Assembly: GCA_035341015.1 (NCBI GenBank)
Contig: DAOQUL010000002.1
Location: forward strand, 85,774 to 149,773
Direction: 5' to 3'
From: JAKQIM01 sp029557965
Lineage (GTDB): Bacteria > Chloroflexota > Anaerolineae > Anaerolineales > UBA4823
DNA: 64,000 nucleotides
Part shown: piece after piece, positions 25,955 to 35,670 of the stretch
Layout: each line of letters starts with the position of its first letter
Numbering within the stretch: position 1 is the first letter of the stretch
The notes under the pieces: model-generated
Databases searched by the model: none
What the model saw: only the letters and a program-made list of their open reading frames with translations
Told to the model about the DNA's origin: nothing
Translations under genes and position numbers: made by a program

Positions 25955-28900
25955 TCAAGGTTGAGACAAGCGGTTAAGCGCATTTTGGAGGCTGTCGAGA
26001 AGATCTTGTTCTTTGAAGGTCGATTTATGGAGCATCCGCTGTGAAAACTCTGCCAAACGGTCGCGCTGTTCTTGAGTCAGGTCTCCGGCAGTAAAGATGA
26101 TGACAGGGATCAGGTTCAAACGCGGGTCTGAACGAATGGTCTCTAAGATCGTAAAGCCATCCAGGTCTGGCATGAACAGGTCAAGGATGATGGCCTGGGG
26201 AGGCTGTTCTTGGATAGCAGCCAGCCCGGCAGACCCTCCCTGGGCCAGGCGAACGTTGAATTGGGGCTGCGCATCAAAGATCTTCTTGACCAGGCGCAGC
26301 ACCTGTTCATCATCATCTACCACCAAAACATCCTGGGCTTCCCCGCCCTTAGCCCCCCCATTCAAACGCTGCAAGGCCTTGAGCAAGTCATCTTCCAAAA
26401 CAGGCTTGGTGAGGTAACCTACAGCACCCAGGTTAATACCCTTTTGGCGGTTCTCTACGATCGAACAAATAACAACCGGAATTGAGCGTGTGTCAGGATC
26501 TTGCTTGAGTTGTTCCAAGATCTGCCAACCATCAATGTTAGGCATCATGATGTCAAGCGTGATGGCAAAGGGCTGGTGCTGCCGAGCATAAGCCACCGCC
26601 TGGGCTGGGTCAGCCAGCGTGATCACCTGGTAACCATGGTCAGTCAAATGCCGCTCATACAGGTTGAGCACCTGGCGATCGTCATCAATGGCTAATATCA
26701 TTTTTGTAGCCTGGGTGCCCTTGCCCTGCTTGCCGTCCAGCGCTTGAGCATCTTCACCGGCCTGTGCATCCTCTGCCTCTTGCTCTGGAGATGTCAGCGG
26801 CAGGGTGAAGTAGAAAACACTGCCTTTGCCCACCTCACTGGTGACGCCAATGCGCCCGCCGTGCAGTTCAACCAACAAGCGCGAGATCGAGAGCCCTAGG
26901 CCAGAACCACCAACCTTGCGCGTGGGCGAAGAGTCGACCTGAGAGAAAGCCAGGAAGAGTTTCTTCTGATCTTCTGGAGAGATGCCCGGACCAGTATCGA
27001 TGACCGACACAACCACCTCGGGTTTACCTTGAGGCGATTCGGCGATCTCAGTCTTAACCGTGATCGAGCCCTCATCCGTAAACTTGCTGGCATTGGAAAG
27101 GAAATTGATCAAAACCTGGCGAATGCGGGTAGGATCTGCACGAACGATCGGCAAGTCGGGCGGGATGATCTTTTCCAGCTTGATCGGCTTATCTTTGGTC
27201 AACCCGGCGGCAGTGGACATGGCACTGGTAATGAGATCTGCCAGGTTAACATGATCATCGAAAGCCAGCTCCATCTTCCCAGCCTCAATTTTGGAAATAT
27301 CCAACACGTCGTTGATCAACTGAAGCAAGTGCTGACCAGCCGAGTTGATGGCGGTGAGGTCTTGCTTTTGGAGGTCTGAGATAGGGCCATCAATCCCTTT
27401 CAGGATCACGCGCGAGAAGCCAATGATCGAGTTAAGCGGCGTGCGCAGCTCGTGCGACATATTGGCGAGGAACTGAGATTTCAGCTTATCCAATTCGCGC
27501 AACTGCTCAGTCGTGCGGCGCTGTTCCTCGTATAAACGGGCATTTTCAAGAGCCGCGGCGGCTGAGTTAGCCAGGGTCATGGCAAGGTTGGTGTAATCCG
27601 ATGTAAAGGGACGTTCTTGGTGGAAAGCACGCAGCTTGATGATACCAAAGCCCTGGCCTTTCGACGCCAGCGGCAGCAGTACCTGCGTCGTGGCATTGTG
27701 CACCCGCATGTCATTCAACTCCCATGGATCGGCCTTGGGGTCCGATGCCTGGATGATCAGGGGCTGCAAAGTTTCCATCACATTTGCCATAGCCGGGTAT
27801 TCCACCAGGTTAAAGGATACCCTTTCGGGGGCATATTCTGGCACATGGTCATCTGGGAAGCGCTCGGCATAAGTGCGCAGGCGCATACCTTGTTCGACGG
27901 CCTCTTCTGTCTCTGTCAAAGAAATGGACACGTAGGGCATGCCGGTCACGTCACGGAAATGGCTCGCAATGATGTCGCTGATGTCGCCCAGGTCCATGCT
28001 GGCGGTTGAAAGCGCCTGGCCGAAGTTATAGAGAACGCTCATTTCTTCAGCCCGGCGACGGGTCTCAGCCACGGCTTGCTGGGCAAGTTCATACGCGCGA
28101 GCGTTATCGACCGCAACAGCGATCTGGTCGGCAAGGGTTTGGAGAATGGTTACATCGTCAGGGGTGAAAGCATCCACTTGAGCAGCCTGGACGTCCAGGG
28201 CACCAATGATGCGGAATTGACCAGCCGGCTCGCCTTCAGCAGACGTGGCTGTGTGTTCACCCGACTGGCCGCGCTCACCAATCTTGAGCGGGATTGCCAA
28301 CTCGGCCCGCGTGTCAGGCAGCAAAGGATTGGGGCGGTGAATTGGGCTCTGCAGCACATCGTTCAACACCAACGGCTCGCCTTCTGCGGTGACCGTACCG
28401 ATCACCGATTGAGAGCCCACCTCCAGGCGATGGCTGCGGCGCTTCAGTTCCATACCAGCCTCACCCGTTGAGGCGCGCACCAGGGCGTATTTCCCGCTCT
28501 CATCGAGCAGGAAGATGGAAGCATGGTAGAAGCCGTAACGATCACGGATCAGATCGACCGAGCGATTGAGCAACGTGTCCAGCGCCAGGGTGCCCGAGGT
28601 ATCGCGGGCAATCTCGGCAGCGGTTCCAAGCTGGGTAGCACGACGGCGAGTTTCAGCCAGCAAGCGCAAGTTCTGAATAGCAACAGCCGCCTGCCCAGCC
28701 AGCGCCATTAAGATGCGCACGTCCTGTTCATCGAAGCTCGTGGGTTGGCTGTAAGCACCGATAATGTGACCAAACCATTCACCACCAGCATACAAGGGGG
28801 CAAACACCAGGCTGTTCCCAGCCATGCCCTCGACGTATGCAGACCGGGCATCATCATCCAGGCGAGGGTCGGCTTTGGCATTCTCAACCACCGTCACCGA

Positions 28901-31900
28901 GCCAGGTTGATACAGCCTGGGGGTATTCTTCCAACCGCTGGTTGACTGGCGAGCCGTAGAGATTTCGGGTTTGGCATCCTCCCCAGCCGGTTCTTCAGCA
29001 AGAGACCAGCGAGCAATCGGGGTATACCACTCGGGCATATTGCTGCCCACCCAGGCCTGATCAAACAAACCGATGGTGGTATTGTTGGCATTCGGGTGGC
29101 CCAAGATGGTAGAGCGCCTGAGGATGGCAAGGATCTCTTCGTAGGTTTGAGCCGAGTTCAACTCACCCGAAGCCTGGTAGAGGGTTTCTGTTTCTGAAAG
29201 GGCGCGCTGGGTCTGCTCATAGAGGTTGGCGTTTTGAATGGAGGTAGAGATCTGGCCTACCAAGGTTTCGGCCAGTGCCATTTCCTCGGGGGTAAAACTA
29301 CGGCCCTTTTCAGCCGTATCCAGGGTAATGGTACCAATCACCTCACCACCGGCGATGATCGGGAACAACGCCATCGCCTGGATGCCGCGCTGGCGAATCA
29401 GGACGTGTAGCGGGGCCAAGAGCGGACTGGTCTGCGCATCGGGGATCATTAATGAACGGCGAGTACGCAGCACCTGCTCTGTCGAGGGGTTACCCTTGAC
29501 CGGGATATGCGATCCTACGGCATCCGACTGACCTTTGGCCCGGATATTTTCGTCAGTCTGTTCAGCAACAACCGTCAACGAGGTGCGCTCAGGATTGAGC
29601 AGGGCAATATTGGAGTGAGCAAGTTTGAAGGCTGAAAGCAGCTCACCCGCCACGGCATCCAACACCTGGCGCAGGTCAGGCGACGAAACCATAGCCGACA
29701 CAACCCGGTTGACCAGGCCAATTTGTTCGGAGCGTTCTTGGGCTTCGCGAGCGCTCTCTTGAGCGATCGAAACGCTGCGCAAGTTTTGGGTAGCCACTGC
29801 CGCCTGCCCGGCCAAGGCCAACAAACGGCGAATTTCGGGCTCGGGGAAATTTACTTTTTCAGGATAATTGGCATTGATGAAACCAATCCATTGAGCACCC
29901 ACCACAAGCGGCACAAAGATGGCACTGGCAGCCTGGAACACCTCGGTATACAGGGAGCGCACACTCTCGTCCAGGCGAGGATCCGCTTTAATATCCTCAA
30001 TAAACAAGACCTGATCTGAGTGCAGGAGCTCAGCGATCGATGGGTAAGCCTGCAAGGGATACCGCGCCATGAAATCTTCGGTTTCCTGTGCGGTCCAACG
30101 CGTGATGACCTCAATCCACTCGGGGGAGCGCTGCGGCGTCCAGGGGGTATCAAAGTAATTGATGCTGACATGATGAGAGTCTTGGCCCAACACGCTGTGA
30201 CGGCGCACTGCCGACAAGATCTCATCATAACTTTGAGCCGTGTTCAATTCGGCAGAAGCCTGGTACAGAGAGGCCGTCTCACCCAAAGCGCGTTGTGTCT
30301 GTTGGAACAGACGCGCGTTCTGGATGGCAACAGAGGCCTGGCTGGCTACTGCAGTCATGATACTCAGATGCCGCTGATTGAAGAGATTAACGATCTCTGT
30401 GCTCTGCACAACAATCACGCCAATGAGCTGTTCACCATACAGCAAAGGCACACCACACCAGGATACTGCCGGCTTTGTATCACCCAGGGCCACAAACTTC
30501 ACACCCAGGCGCTCACGCTCGGCGCTCAGGTCTTCGCCGTTGAGCAGCAAGGGCACCTTGTTGCGGATGATGTAATCAGAGAAGCCGTACCCCAGCTTGC
30601 GCTTGGGTGGATAAATGCGATTGCCGCTGTTATAGACAACCGGCATGCTAACTTCTTGATTCTCTTCATCGTATAGGCCGACAAAAAAACTGGGGGTGGG
30701 CATCAAGCGGCTGACATAGCCATACAAAGCTTCTGCAATGGCCTCAATGTTCAGCGTAGACGAGAGCGTACGACCCATCTCGTTAAGCACCGAGAGCTCT
30801 TCTGCACGGGATTGGGTTTCACTGAAGAGGAGTGCGTTTTCAATCGTAATACCAATCTGTTGGCCAGCCACCTGCATCAGTGAGACGGCTGCCCCTTGCG
30901 ATTCGAGGTCGGCACGCGGGGTGGAATGGTAAGCGCACAGGGTGCCAAGCAAACGGCCCTTTGATTCAAGCGGCACACCCAGGACAGCACGTTGACCCAG
31001 GTTCTGCAAGTTTTGAAGGCGGAGGCGCAAATCAGCCTGTTCAGATGTTATCGCATCGCCACTAGCTTCCATCTTCGAGATCGTCGCCGCCATGTCTGAG
31101 ATGCTAACTGATTTGCGATTCTGGAAGATAAAATCGGCCAGGGTGCCAACCAGGCCCTCAGATTCAATATAGTCCACCATGGGCACGGGCAAGCCGCGCT
31201 GAACAGTCATCTCGTGAAGGCCAGAGATCTCATTCACGGTGCTGATGAGGCCAACATCCATGCCAACAGCCAGTAAAACCTGTTCCAGCAGTTCTTGGAG
31301 GGTCTCCTTTAACTCAAGAGAACGTGTAGCCGCCGTAGCAATGGCGTAGAGCGTACGGGTTTCGGCCAGGGCCGACTGAGTCTCTTGAAAGAGGCGGGCA
31401 TTTTCTAGGGCCAAAGATAATTGATCAGCAACTTCTTCAACCAACCTGCGTTCATCTTCGCTCCAAGGGATATCGGCCCTTAGGCGATCGGGAGAATCAT
31501 CCAATATCTCCAACACCCCACCTACGGCACGCTCGCCGCTGGCTTCTCCCATGGCAGTTTGAAGCCCAAAGGGAACCGCAAGAACAACGCTATCACGCGA
31601 GACCGGCAGTCGATCTTGGGTAGAAGCAATCGAGACAGACGGAGGCGCAGCAGGCTTCGGCTTGACCACCAAGGCAGGAACAGGTGCTTCAGGTTGAGAA
31701 AGCACAGGCTCCTCGGCAGTTAAGGTCTCTGGAAGGGCGCTGGGGCGTTCGGCGTCCATCTGCAGCCCCGGTGCCTCCAATACATCTTCAACAGGCGCGG
31801 GACTAACTGCAGGCGGCACTTCTTGGCTGCCGCTCTGCGGAAGATCAGCGGTCTCTTGACCGAGATCTTCAAACAGGCTGTCAATCCGGTTGCGAAGCTT

Positions 31901-31912
31901 TTTCTTGGACAT
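25955..31912 (-). CDS. Giant soluble hybrid histidine kinase: about eight GAF domains, HisKA-HATPase, two receivers
   Basis: 1985 residues with no membrane segment. After a Pro/Glu-rich N-terminus (1-100) come about eight GAF or GAF-like domains to about 1460, most ending in an ALENARLF-type helix. The kinase core has FLANMSHELRTPLNSIIGF (His1487), FLSNASKFTDEG, DTGPGIS and GGSGLGLSIS. Receiver 1 (about 1738-1850) has Asp1787 and receiver 2 (about 1861-1983) has Asp1911. It is the only histidine kinase in the 39-kb run. It presumably integrates the kinase-less receptors encoded upstream and phosphorylates its own receivers and the separate ones at 61677-62508 and in the PLP enzyme; this is inference. 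Start: AGGAG 10 bases before the ATG. The ParA gene overlaps its first 32 bases. Confidence 0.93.
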   Translation of the reverse strand: MSKKKLRNRIDSLFEDLGQETADLPQSGSQEVPPAVSPAPVEDVLEAPGLQMDAERPSALPETLTAEEPVLSQPEAPVPALVVKPKPAAPPSVSIASTQDRLPVSRDSVVLAVPFGLQTAMGEASGERAVGGVLEILDDSPDRLRADIPWSEDERRLVEEVADQLSLALENARLFQETQSALAETRTLYAIATAATRSLELKETLQELLEQVLLAVGMDVGLISTVNEISGLHEMTVQRGLPVPMVDYIESEGLVGTLADFIFQNRKSVSISDMAATISKMEASGDAITSEQADLRLRLQNLQNLGQRAVLGVPLESKGRLLGTLCAYHSTPRADLESQGAAVSLMQVAGQQIGITIENALLFSETQSRAEELSVLNEMGRTLSSTLNIEAIAEALYGYVSRLMPTPSFFVGLYDEENQEVSMPVVYNSGNRIYPPKRKLGYGFSDYIIRNKVPLLLNGEDLSAERERLGVKFVALGDTKPAVSWCGVPLLYGEQLIGVIVVQSTEIVNLFNQRHLSIMTAVASQASVAIQNARLFQQTQRALGETASLYQASAELNTAQSYDEILSAVRRHSVLGQDSHHVSINYFDTPWTPQRSPEWIEVITRWTAQETEDFMARYPLQAYPSIAELLHSDQVLFIEDIKADPRLDESVRSLYTEVFQAASAIFVPLVVGAQWIGFINANYPEKVNFPEPEIRRLLALAGQAAVATQNLRSVSIAQESAREAQERSEQIGLVNRVVSAMVSSPDLRQVLDAVAGELLSAFKLAHSNIALLNPERTSLTVVAEQTDENIRAKGQSDAVGSHIPVKGNPSTEQVLRTRRSLMIPDAQTSPLLAPLHVLIRQRGIQAMALFPIIAGGEVIGTITLDTAEKGRSFTPEEMALAETLVGQISTSIQNANLYEQTQRALSETETLYQASGELNSAQTYEEILAILRRSTILGHPNANNTTIGLFDQAWVGSNMPEWYTPIARWSLAEEPAGEDAKPEISTARQSTSGWKNTPRLYQPGSVTVVENAKADPRLDDDARSAYVEGMAGNSLVFAPLYAGGEWFGHIIGAYSQPTSFDEQDVRILMALAGQAAVAIQNLRLLAETRRRATQLGTAAEIARDTSGTLALDTLLNRSVDLIRDRYGFYHASIFLLDESGKYALVRASTGEAGMELKRRSHRLEVGSQSVIGTVTAEGEPLVLNDVLQSPIHRPNPLLPDTRAELAIPLKIGERGQSGEHTATSAEGEPAGQFRIIGALDVQAAQVDAFTPDDVTILQTLADQIAVAVDNARAYELAQQAVAETRRRAEEMSVLYNFGQALSTASMDLGDISDIIASHFRDVTGMPYVSISLTETEEAVEQGMRLRTYAERFPDDHVPEYAPERVSFNLVEYPAMANVMETLQPLIIQASDPKADPWELNDMRVHNATTQVLLPLASKGQGFGIIKLRAFHQERPFTSDYTNLAMTLANSAAAALENARLYEEQRRTTEQLRELDKLKSQFLANMSHELRTPLNSIIGFSRVILKGIDGPISDLQKQDLTAINSAGQHLLQLINDVLDISKIEAGKMELAFDDHVNLADLITSAMSTAAGLTKDKPIKLEKIIPPDLPIVRADPTRIRQVLINFLSNASKFTDEGSITVKTEIAESPQGKPEVVVSVIDTGPGISPEDQKKLFLAFSQVDSSPTRKVGGSGLGLSISRLLVELHGGRIGVTSEVGKGSVFYFTLPLTSPEQEAEDAQAGEDAQALDGKQGKGTQATKMILAIDDDRQVLNLYERHLTDHGYQVITLADPAQAVAYARQHQPFAITLDIMMPNIDGWQILEQLKQDPDTRSIPVVICSIVENRQKGINLGAVGYLTKPVLEDDLLKALQRLNGGAKGGEAQDVLVVDDDEQVLRLVKKIFDAQPQFNVRLAQGGSAGLAAIQEQPPQAIILDLFMPDLDGFTILETIRSDPRLNLIPVIIFTAGDLTQEQRDRLAEFSQRMLHKSTFKEQDLLDSLQNALNRLSQP

Positions 31913-32669
31913 GCGCTACCAACTCCTGAGCTAAAGCGGCATACTGGATGGCGCTGCGACTCTTAGGTGAATAGTGGGTAATGGGTAAACCAGCAACGGT
32001 ACTCTCGCGTAGCTTTGTATCCACTTCAATGATTGTGTCGAGCAAACCCTCACGGAAAGTGGCCTGGAGCTGCTCGAGCAAGGTGCGGTGGATGCGGTTA
32101 CGGCGGTCCATCATCGTCACCAGGATAAAATAGGCCAATGCAGGGTTGCCTTGCCCGCGCACCCGGCGGATAGCCGCCATAAGGCTGCGCAAGCCATAAG
32201 CCGAGAAATATTCAGGCTGGGTGGGCGCTACAACATGGCTGGCTGCCATCAGCGCGTTGGTGGTCACAGCCCCCAGCGAGGGAGGACAATCCAGAAGAAC
32301 GAACTGGTAAGCCGAGAGGGCCGGATTATCATGCAGGGTGTGCGAAAGGATTGTCTCATAATTCTGGCGCACCGGCAAAAAGCGCTCAGCTAACCCCATG
32401 TCTGCGTTGGAAGGAACCAGGTCAAGCCCAGGGATTGGGGTTTCGCGGCTGACGCTCAACAACGAGGCCGAGTTGAGCAGCACATCAGAGACCGAACGAC
32501 GCACGGTGGATGGGTTGAGGCCAAGCGCCAGGGTCAGGTTGGCCTGGGTATCCAGGTCAATCACCAACACCTCGTAGCCGGCCTGGATCAGAGCACCTGC
32601 CAGAGATACCACGGTGGTTGTTTTGGCTACTCCGCCTTTTTCGTTTGCAATCGCAATCACATGAGGCAT
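31881..32669 (-). CDS. ParA/MinD/Soj-family ATPase
   Basis: 262 residues from the ATG at 32669, chosen because AGGGAG lies 7 bases upstream and MPHVIAIANEKGGVAKTTT is the classic ParA N-terminus. The deviant Walker A motif is KGGVAKTT (Lys11 and Lys16), followed by VIDLDTQANLT and FVLLDCPPSLG. The length and lack of an N-terminal DNA-binding domain match the small Soj/chemosensory ParA group rather than plasmid partition type Ia. No parB gene or parS-like repeats are nearby. Its place between a receptor gene and the hybrid kinase gene, overlapping the latter by 32 bases, suggests it positions the signalling complex, as ParC-type ATPases do for chemosensory arrays. That role is inference. Confidence 0.93.
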   Translation of the reverse strand: MPHVIAIANEKGGVAKTTTVVSLAGALIQAGYEVLVIDLDTQANLTLALGLNPSTVRRSVSDVLLNSASLLSVSRETPIPGLDLVPSNADMGLAERFLPVRQNYETILSHTLHDNPALSAYQFVLLDCPPSLGAVTTNALMAASHVVAPTQPEYFSAYGLRSLMAAIRRVRGQGNPALAYFILVTMMDRRNRIHRTLLEQLQATFREGLLDTIIEVDTKLRESTVAGLPITHYSPKSRSAIQYAALAQELVAHVQEKASQPD

Positions 32670-32679
32670 AGTCCGCTCC

Positions 32680-35670
32680 CTACTCTGTTCCAGCGGGTGG
32701 AATCTCATTGTCTGAACCCGCAGTCGATTGGCTGTCGGGCTTGGATTTCATCACCACTTGTACTTGCCTTGCACCCAAGGCATTCTTCAACTCTGAAACA
32801 GCGGTCTCTAAGATGGCCTGGGGATCGTTGGACGCCCGCAGGCGGGTGGTGATTTCGGAAACGAGGCGCTCGCGTTCTGCACGCCGTTGGGTTTCCTCAA
32901 GCAAGCGTGCATTTTCAAGCGCCAAGCCAACCTGGTCGGCCACAGAATTAGCCAACTGGATTTCTGCTGGCGACCAAACGTGCTCAACAGCAGGGTCTTC
33001 AAGGTTGATCAGGCCGATGACCTCGCCGCGCAGGCGAATGGGCACCAACAAACCTGGCAGGCTTTCTTCCACGCGGTTCGTTTGATCGACCGAGGGCGTC
33101 TCTGAGGTGGGCTCGCCGGCTGCCTTGCTGGTCAAATCCAATCCATCCCAGGCATCTTCAGAGAGCACAGCGTCCAAGGGGCGTACCTTGCCAAGCTGAT
33201 AAGCATAGCCGCTTTGGCGGCGTTGTACCATCAGGGTGCCCCATTCCTGGCGCAGGTACTGGCGCTGGGCAACCTGAAGCTCGCGCAAAGCACGCCGGGT
33301 TTCGCTGAAGAGGCGCGCATTCGAGATTGCCATGGCAACCTGGTCAGCCAATGTAGACAGAAGGGCAATATCATCTTGTGAAAAAGCTTGAGACAGCTCA
33401 GACTGCACATCCAGCGCGCCGATGATCTGCTCACCAATCTTGAGCGGCAGAGCAATTTCTGACCGGGTATTGGGCAAGTCGGGGTTATCGAAGAAAACAG
33501 CGTCTTTACCCACATCCAGGGCAATGCGCGGCAGGCCTTCAGAGGTAACATAGCCTACCAGGCCTACCTGCCCCACTCGCAGGCGGTGACCACGTTCGAG
33601 CATATGCTGCCCACCCTCTGAGTTCGAGGCTTGAAGAACGGCGAATTCTTTGTCATCATCCAGCAAGAAGATGCCGACATGGTAATAACCAAACTGCTGG
33701 CTGATGGTGCGCGCTACAAGGGGCAGCAGCGTTTCAAGATCCTGTTCTGATGCAATCGTATGCGCCACCTCGGCCACGGTCTGCAGGCGGGCAGCACGGG
33801 TAGCCATTTGTTCAGAGGTCTGCGCAAGCTCGGCCGTACGCTCTTCAACGCGGGTTTCAAGGCCGGTGAGGGTCTGCCGTAGTTGAGCAACCATACTGTT
33901 AAAGGCGGCGGCGAGAGAGCCGATTTCATCTGTACTCTCTACCGGAGCCTGCAGGTAAAGGTTACCGGCAGCGGCGCGTTGTGCAACGATCGTCAGGTTC
34001 GAGATGGGCGTGGTGAACATACGCGCCAGGATGGTAGAAATAAAGATCGTGAGCGCTGTGACGCCCGATGCCAGCAAGGCTGTGTTTCTGGTCTGCGCCT
34101 GGACTGGTTGCAAGGCAATGCTCTGGGGCTGCATGATCACCACCACCCAAGGACGGTTAATGATCTTTTCAACCGCGGCCGAGTTCAAAGCACTCCCCGT
34201 GCCAAGCTCGGCAGCGCTAAAGTAAACCGCGCCACTTTCGAGTCCTTCGGCAAGGTTCTCTGGACCGGTGATCCTATAGGCCTGGGGAATGCGCTGCTGT
34301 GCGACCAAAACCTCCAACCGGTCTTGGTCCAGCGCAGAGACAAACGAGAGAGCATGGCTGCTATCCAGGCTGTGGGCAATGCGCATATGGTTCTCGTCAT
34401 ACAACACAGCAAAGGTTTGGCTGCTGGCCATAGCTCCAACAGATGTAATCACTTCTTGAACTCTTGTCAGCGAGAAGCTGCCAACCAGAACCCCCAAGGG
34501 AATCGTTCGATTAACATTGACCGGGTCGATACCTTGAATCTGGGCAACGACCAGGAAATAACCATTGCTAGCCTGGCCTTCTTGACCGCTGATCTCAGCA
34601 AAGATGACGGGAGAGATATATGGCGTGCCGCTTAACAAAGTTTGTTGAAGCCCACTCTGCAAGGTTGGGGGAAGCCCCAAGAATGGCGGCACAGCCGAAA
34701 GGTCAGAGATGGATGTGTGCAGCACCACCGCGCCATCCCGATCGATGACCGCGTAAAAATTTGCGCCCGATTGGATCTGCTGGGTGCGCAAGTAGCGGCG
34801 GGCATCTGCCGTGCTTTGCTCAACCTCAGGCATCAAGAAAAAGCCGAGCGTAGAAGCCTCTGCCTGAGCGTCAAGAGTCTCAGCCAGGTTAGCAAGGTAA
34901 GCATCGATCTCATCCCCAGTCTGGCGGGCCACCAGGCGCAAGGTCTGGTTGGCCGCATTGAGCAGATTGGCGCGCGCAGAAATATTATTGATCACAGCCA
35001 GCAGGCTTACAGAGATGATGGCTGGGCCAAACACCGCAATGGTGATCTTCGTACGCAGGTCGTAATATGAAAAGTAAATCATCAAGACCACCAGGTAGGC
35101 CAGGGCAAGCAAGCCCGCCGCAACAAACGCGAAGGTGGTCAACAGAGATGGCGCAGGGATTTGAAAGATGGTCACAAACCCATCAAGCAGCAGGGAGGAA
35201 ACACCCAAAATTACGCCCAATATATTGGCACGGGTATTATCGCCCTTGGCAAGCACAAGGTTGCCAACCGCCAGGAAAGCAGCAGCCAGCCCCACAGCAC
35301 AATATGGTCCCAACCCGCCCGCAAAGATGGGGCTGAGCGCCACCGCCACGCCACCGCCTAACAGCAGCAGCCAGATACCGCGGCGAAGCTTGCCCTGGCG
35401 TACAAGCACAATGCTGGCAATGCCAAAAGCCAAGACCGCCACTGCAATGACCACCAGGCCAATGTATTGCCAGGCAAAATTCCGGACCAGCAAATAGACA
35501 GTCAGCAGGGTCCCAATAACCGAACCCACAACTGCAGCCACGGATACCCAAAAAGCATTCTGCTCGCGGTTCGCCAGGCGTTGGTGCAGGCGCTCAATAA
35601 CACCAAAGAATGGCACTTGGGCTGTCGAAACGGCAACCTGACTGTTAGAGGAGAGAGGATCTTCACGCAT
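32680..35670 (-). CDS. Kinase-less receptor: 6TM module, Cache-like sensor, HAMP, GAF domains
   Basis: About 996 residues. Six hydrophobic segments (about 35-205) precede a further membrane helix near 215. Then come a periplasmic double-Cache-like domain (about 240-540), another helix, and a HAMP domain (AAAGNLYLQAPVESTDEIG). A coiled coil leads to GAF1 (YYHVGIFLLD, SNSEGGQHMLERGHRL, RIALDVGKDAVFF), a second GAF-like domain and a terminal half-GAF (ITTRLRASNDPQAILETAV). There is no HisKA, ATPase, GGDEF or methyl-accepting domain. The ATG at 35670 has AAGGAG 9 bases upstream and overlaps the previous gene by 8 bases. It is the last receptor before the ParA and kinase genes. The ligand is unknown. 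Confidence 0.9.
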   Translation of the reverse strand: MREDPLSSNSQVAVSTAQVPFFGVIERLHQRLANREQNAFWVSVAAVVGSVIGTLLTVYLLVRNFAWQYIGLVVIAVAVLAFGIASIVLVRQGKLRRGIWLLLLGGGVAVALSPIFAGGLGPYCAVGLAAAFLAVGNLVLAKGDNTRANILGVILGVSSLLLDGFVTIFQIPAPSLLTTFAFVAAGLLALAYLVVLMIYFSYYDLRTKITIAVFGPAIISVSLLAVINNISARANLLNAANQTLRLVARQTGDEIDAYLANLAETLDAQAEASTLGFFLMPEVEQSTADARRYLRTQQIQSGANFYAVIDRDGAVVLHTSISDLSAVPPFLGLPPTLQSGLQQTLLSGTPYISPVIFAEISGQEGQASNGYFLVVAQIQGIDPVNVNRTIPLGVLVGSFSLTRVQEVITSVGAMASSQTFAVLYDENHMRIAHSLDSSHALSFVSALDQDRLEVLVAQQRIPQAYRITGPENLAEGLESGAVYFSAAELGTGSALNSAAVEKIINRPWVVVIMQPQSIALQPVQAQTRNTALLASGVTALTIFISTILARMFTTPISNLTIVAQRAAAGNLYLQAPVESTDEIGSLAAAFNSMVAQLRQTLTGLETRVEERTAELAQTSEQMATRAARLQTVAEVAHTIASEQDLETLLPLVARTISQQFGYYHVGIFLLDDDKEFAVLQASNSEGGQHMLERGHRLRVGQVGLVGYVTSEGLPRIALDVGKDAVFFDNPDLPNTRSEIALPLKIGEQIIGALDVQSELSQAFSQDDIALLSTLADQVAMAISNARLFSETRRALRELQVAQRQYLRQEWGTLMVQRRQSGYAYQLGKVRPLDAVLSEDAWDGLDLTSKAAGEPTSETPSVDQTNRVEESLPGLLVPIRLRGEVIGLINLEDPAVEHVWSPAEIQLANSVADQVGLALENARLLEETQRRAERERLVSEITTRLRASNDPQAILETAVSELKNALGARQVQVVMKSKPDSQSTAGSDNEIPPAGTE

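Noticed and set aside
32680..35670. Receptors as kinases truncated by frameshift
   Set aside because: All eleven end at the same structural point and the next gene begins within a few bases, with no kinase remnant in any frame between them.
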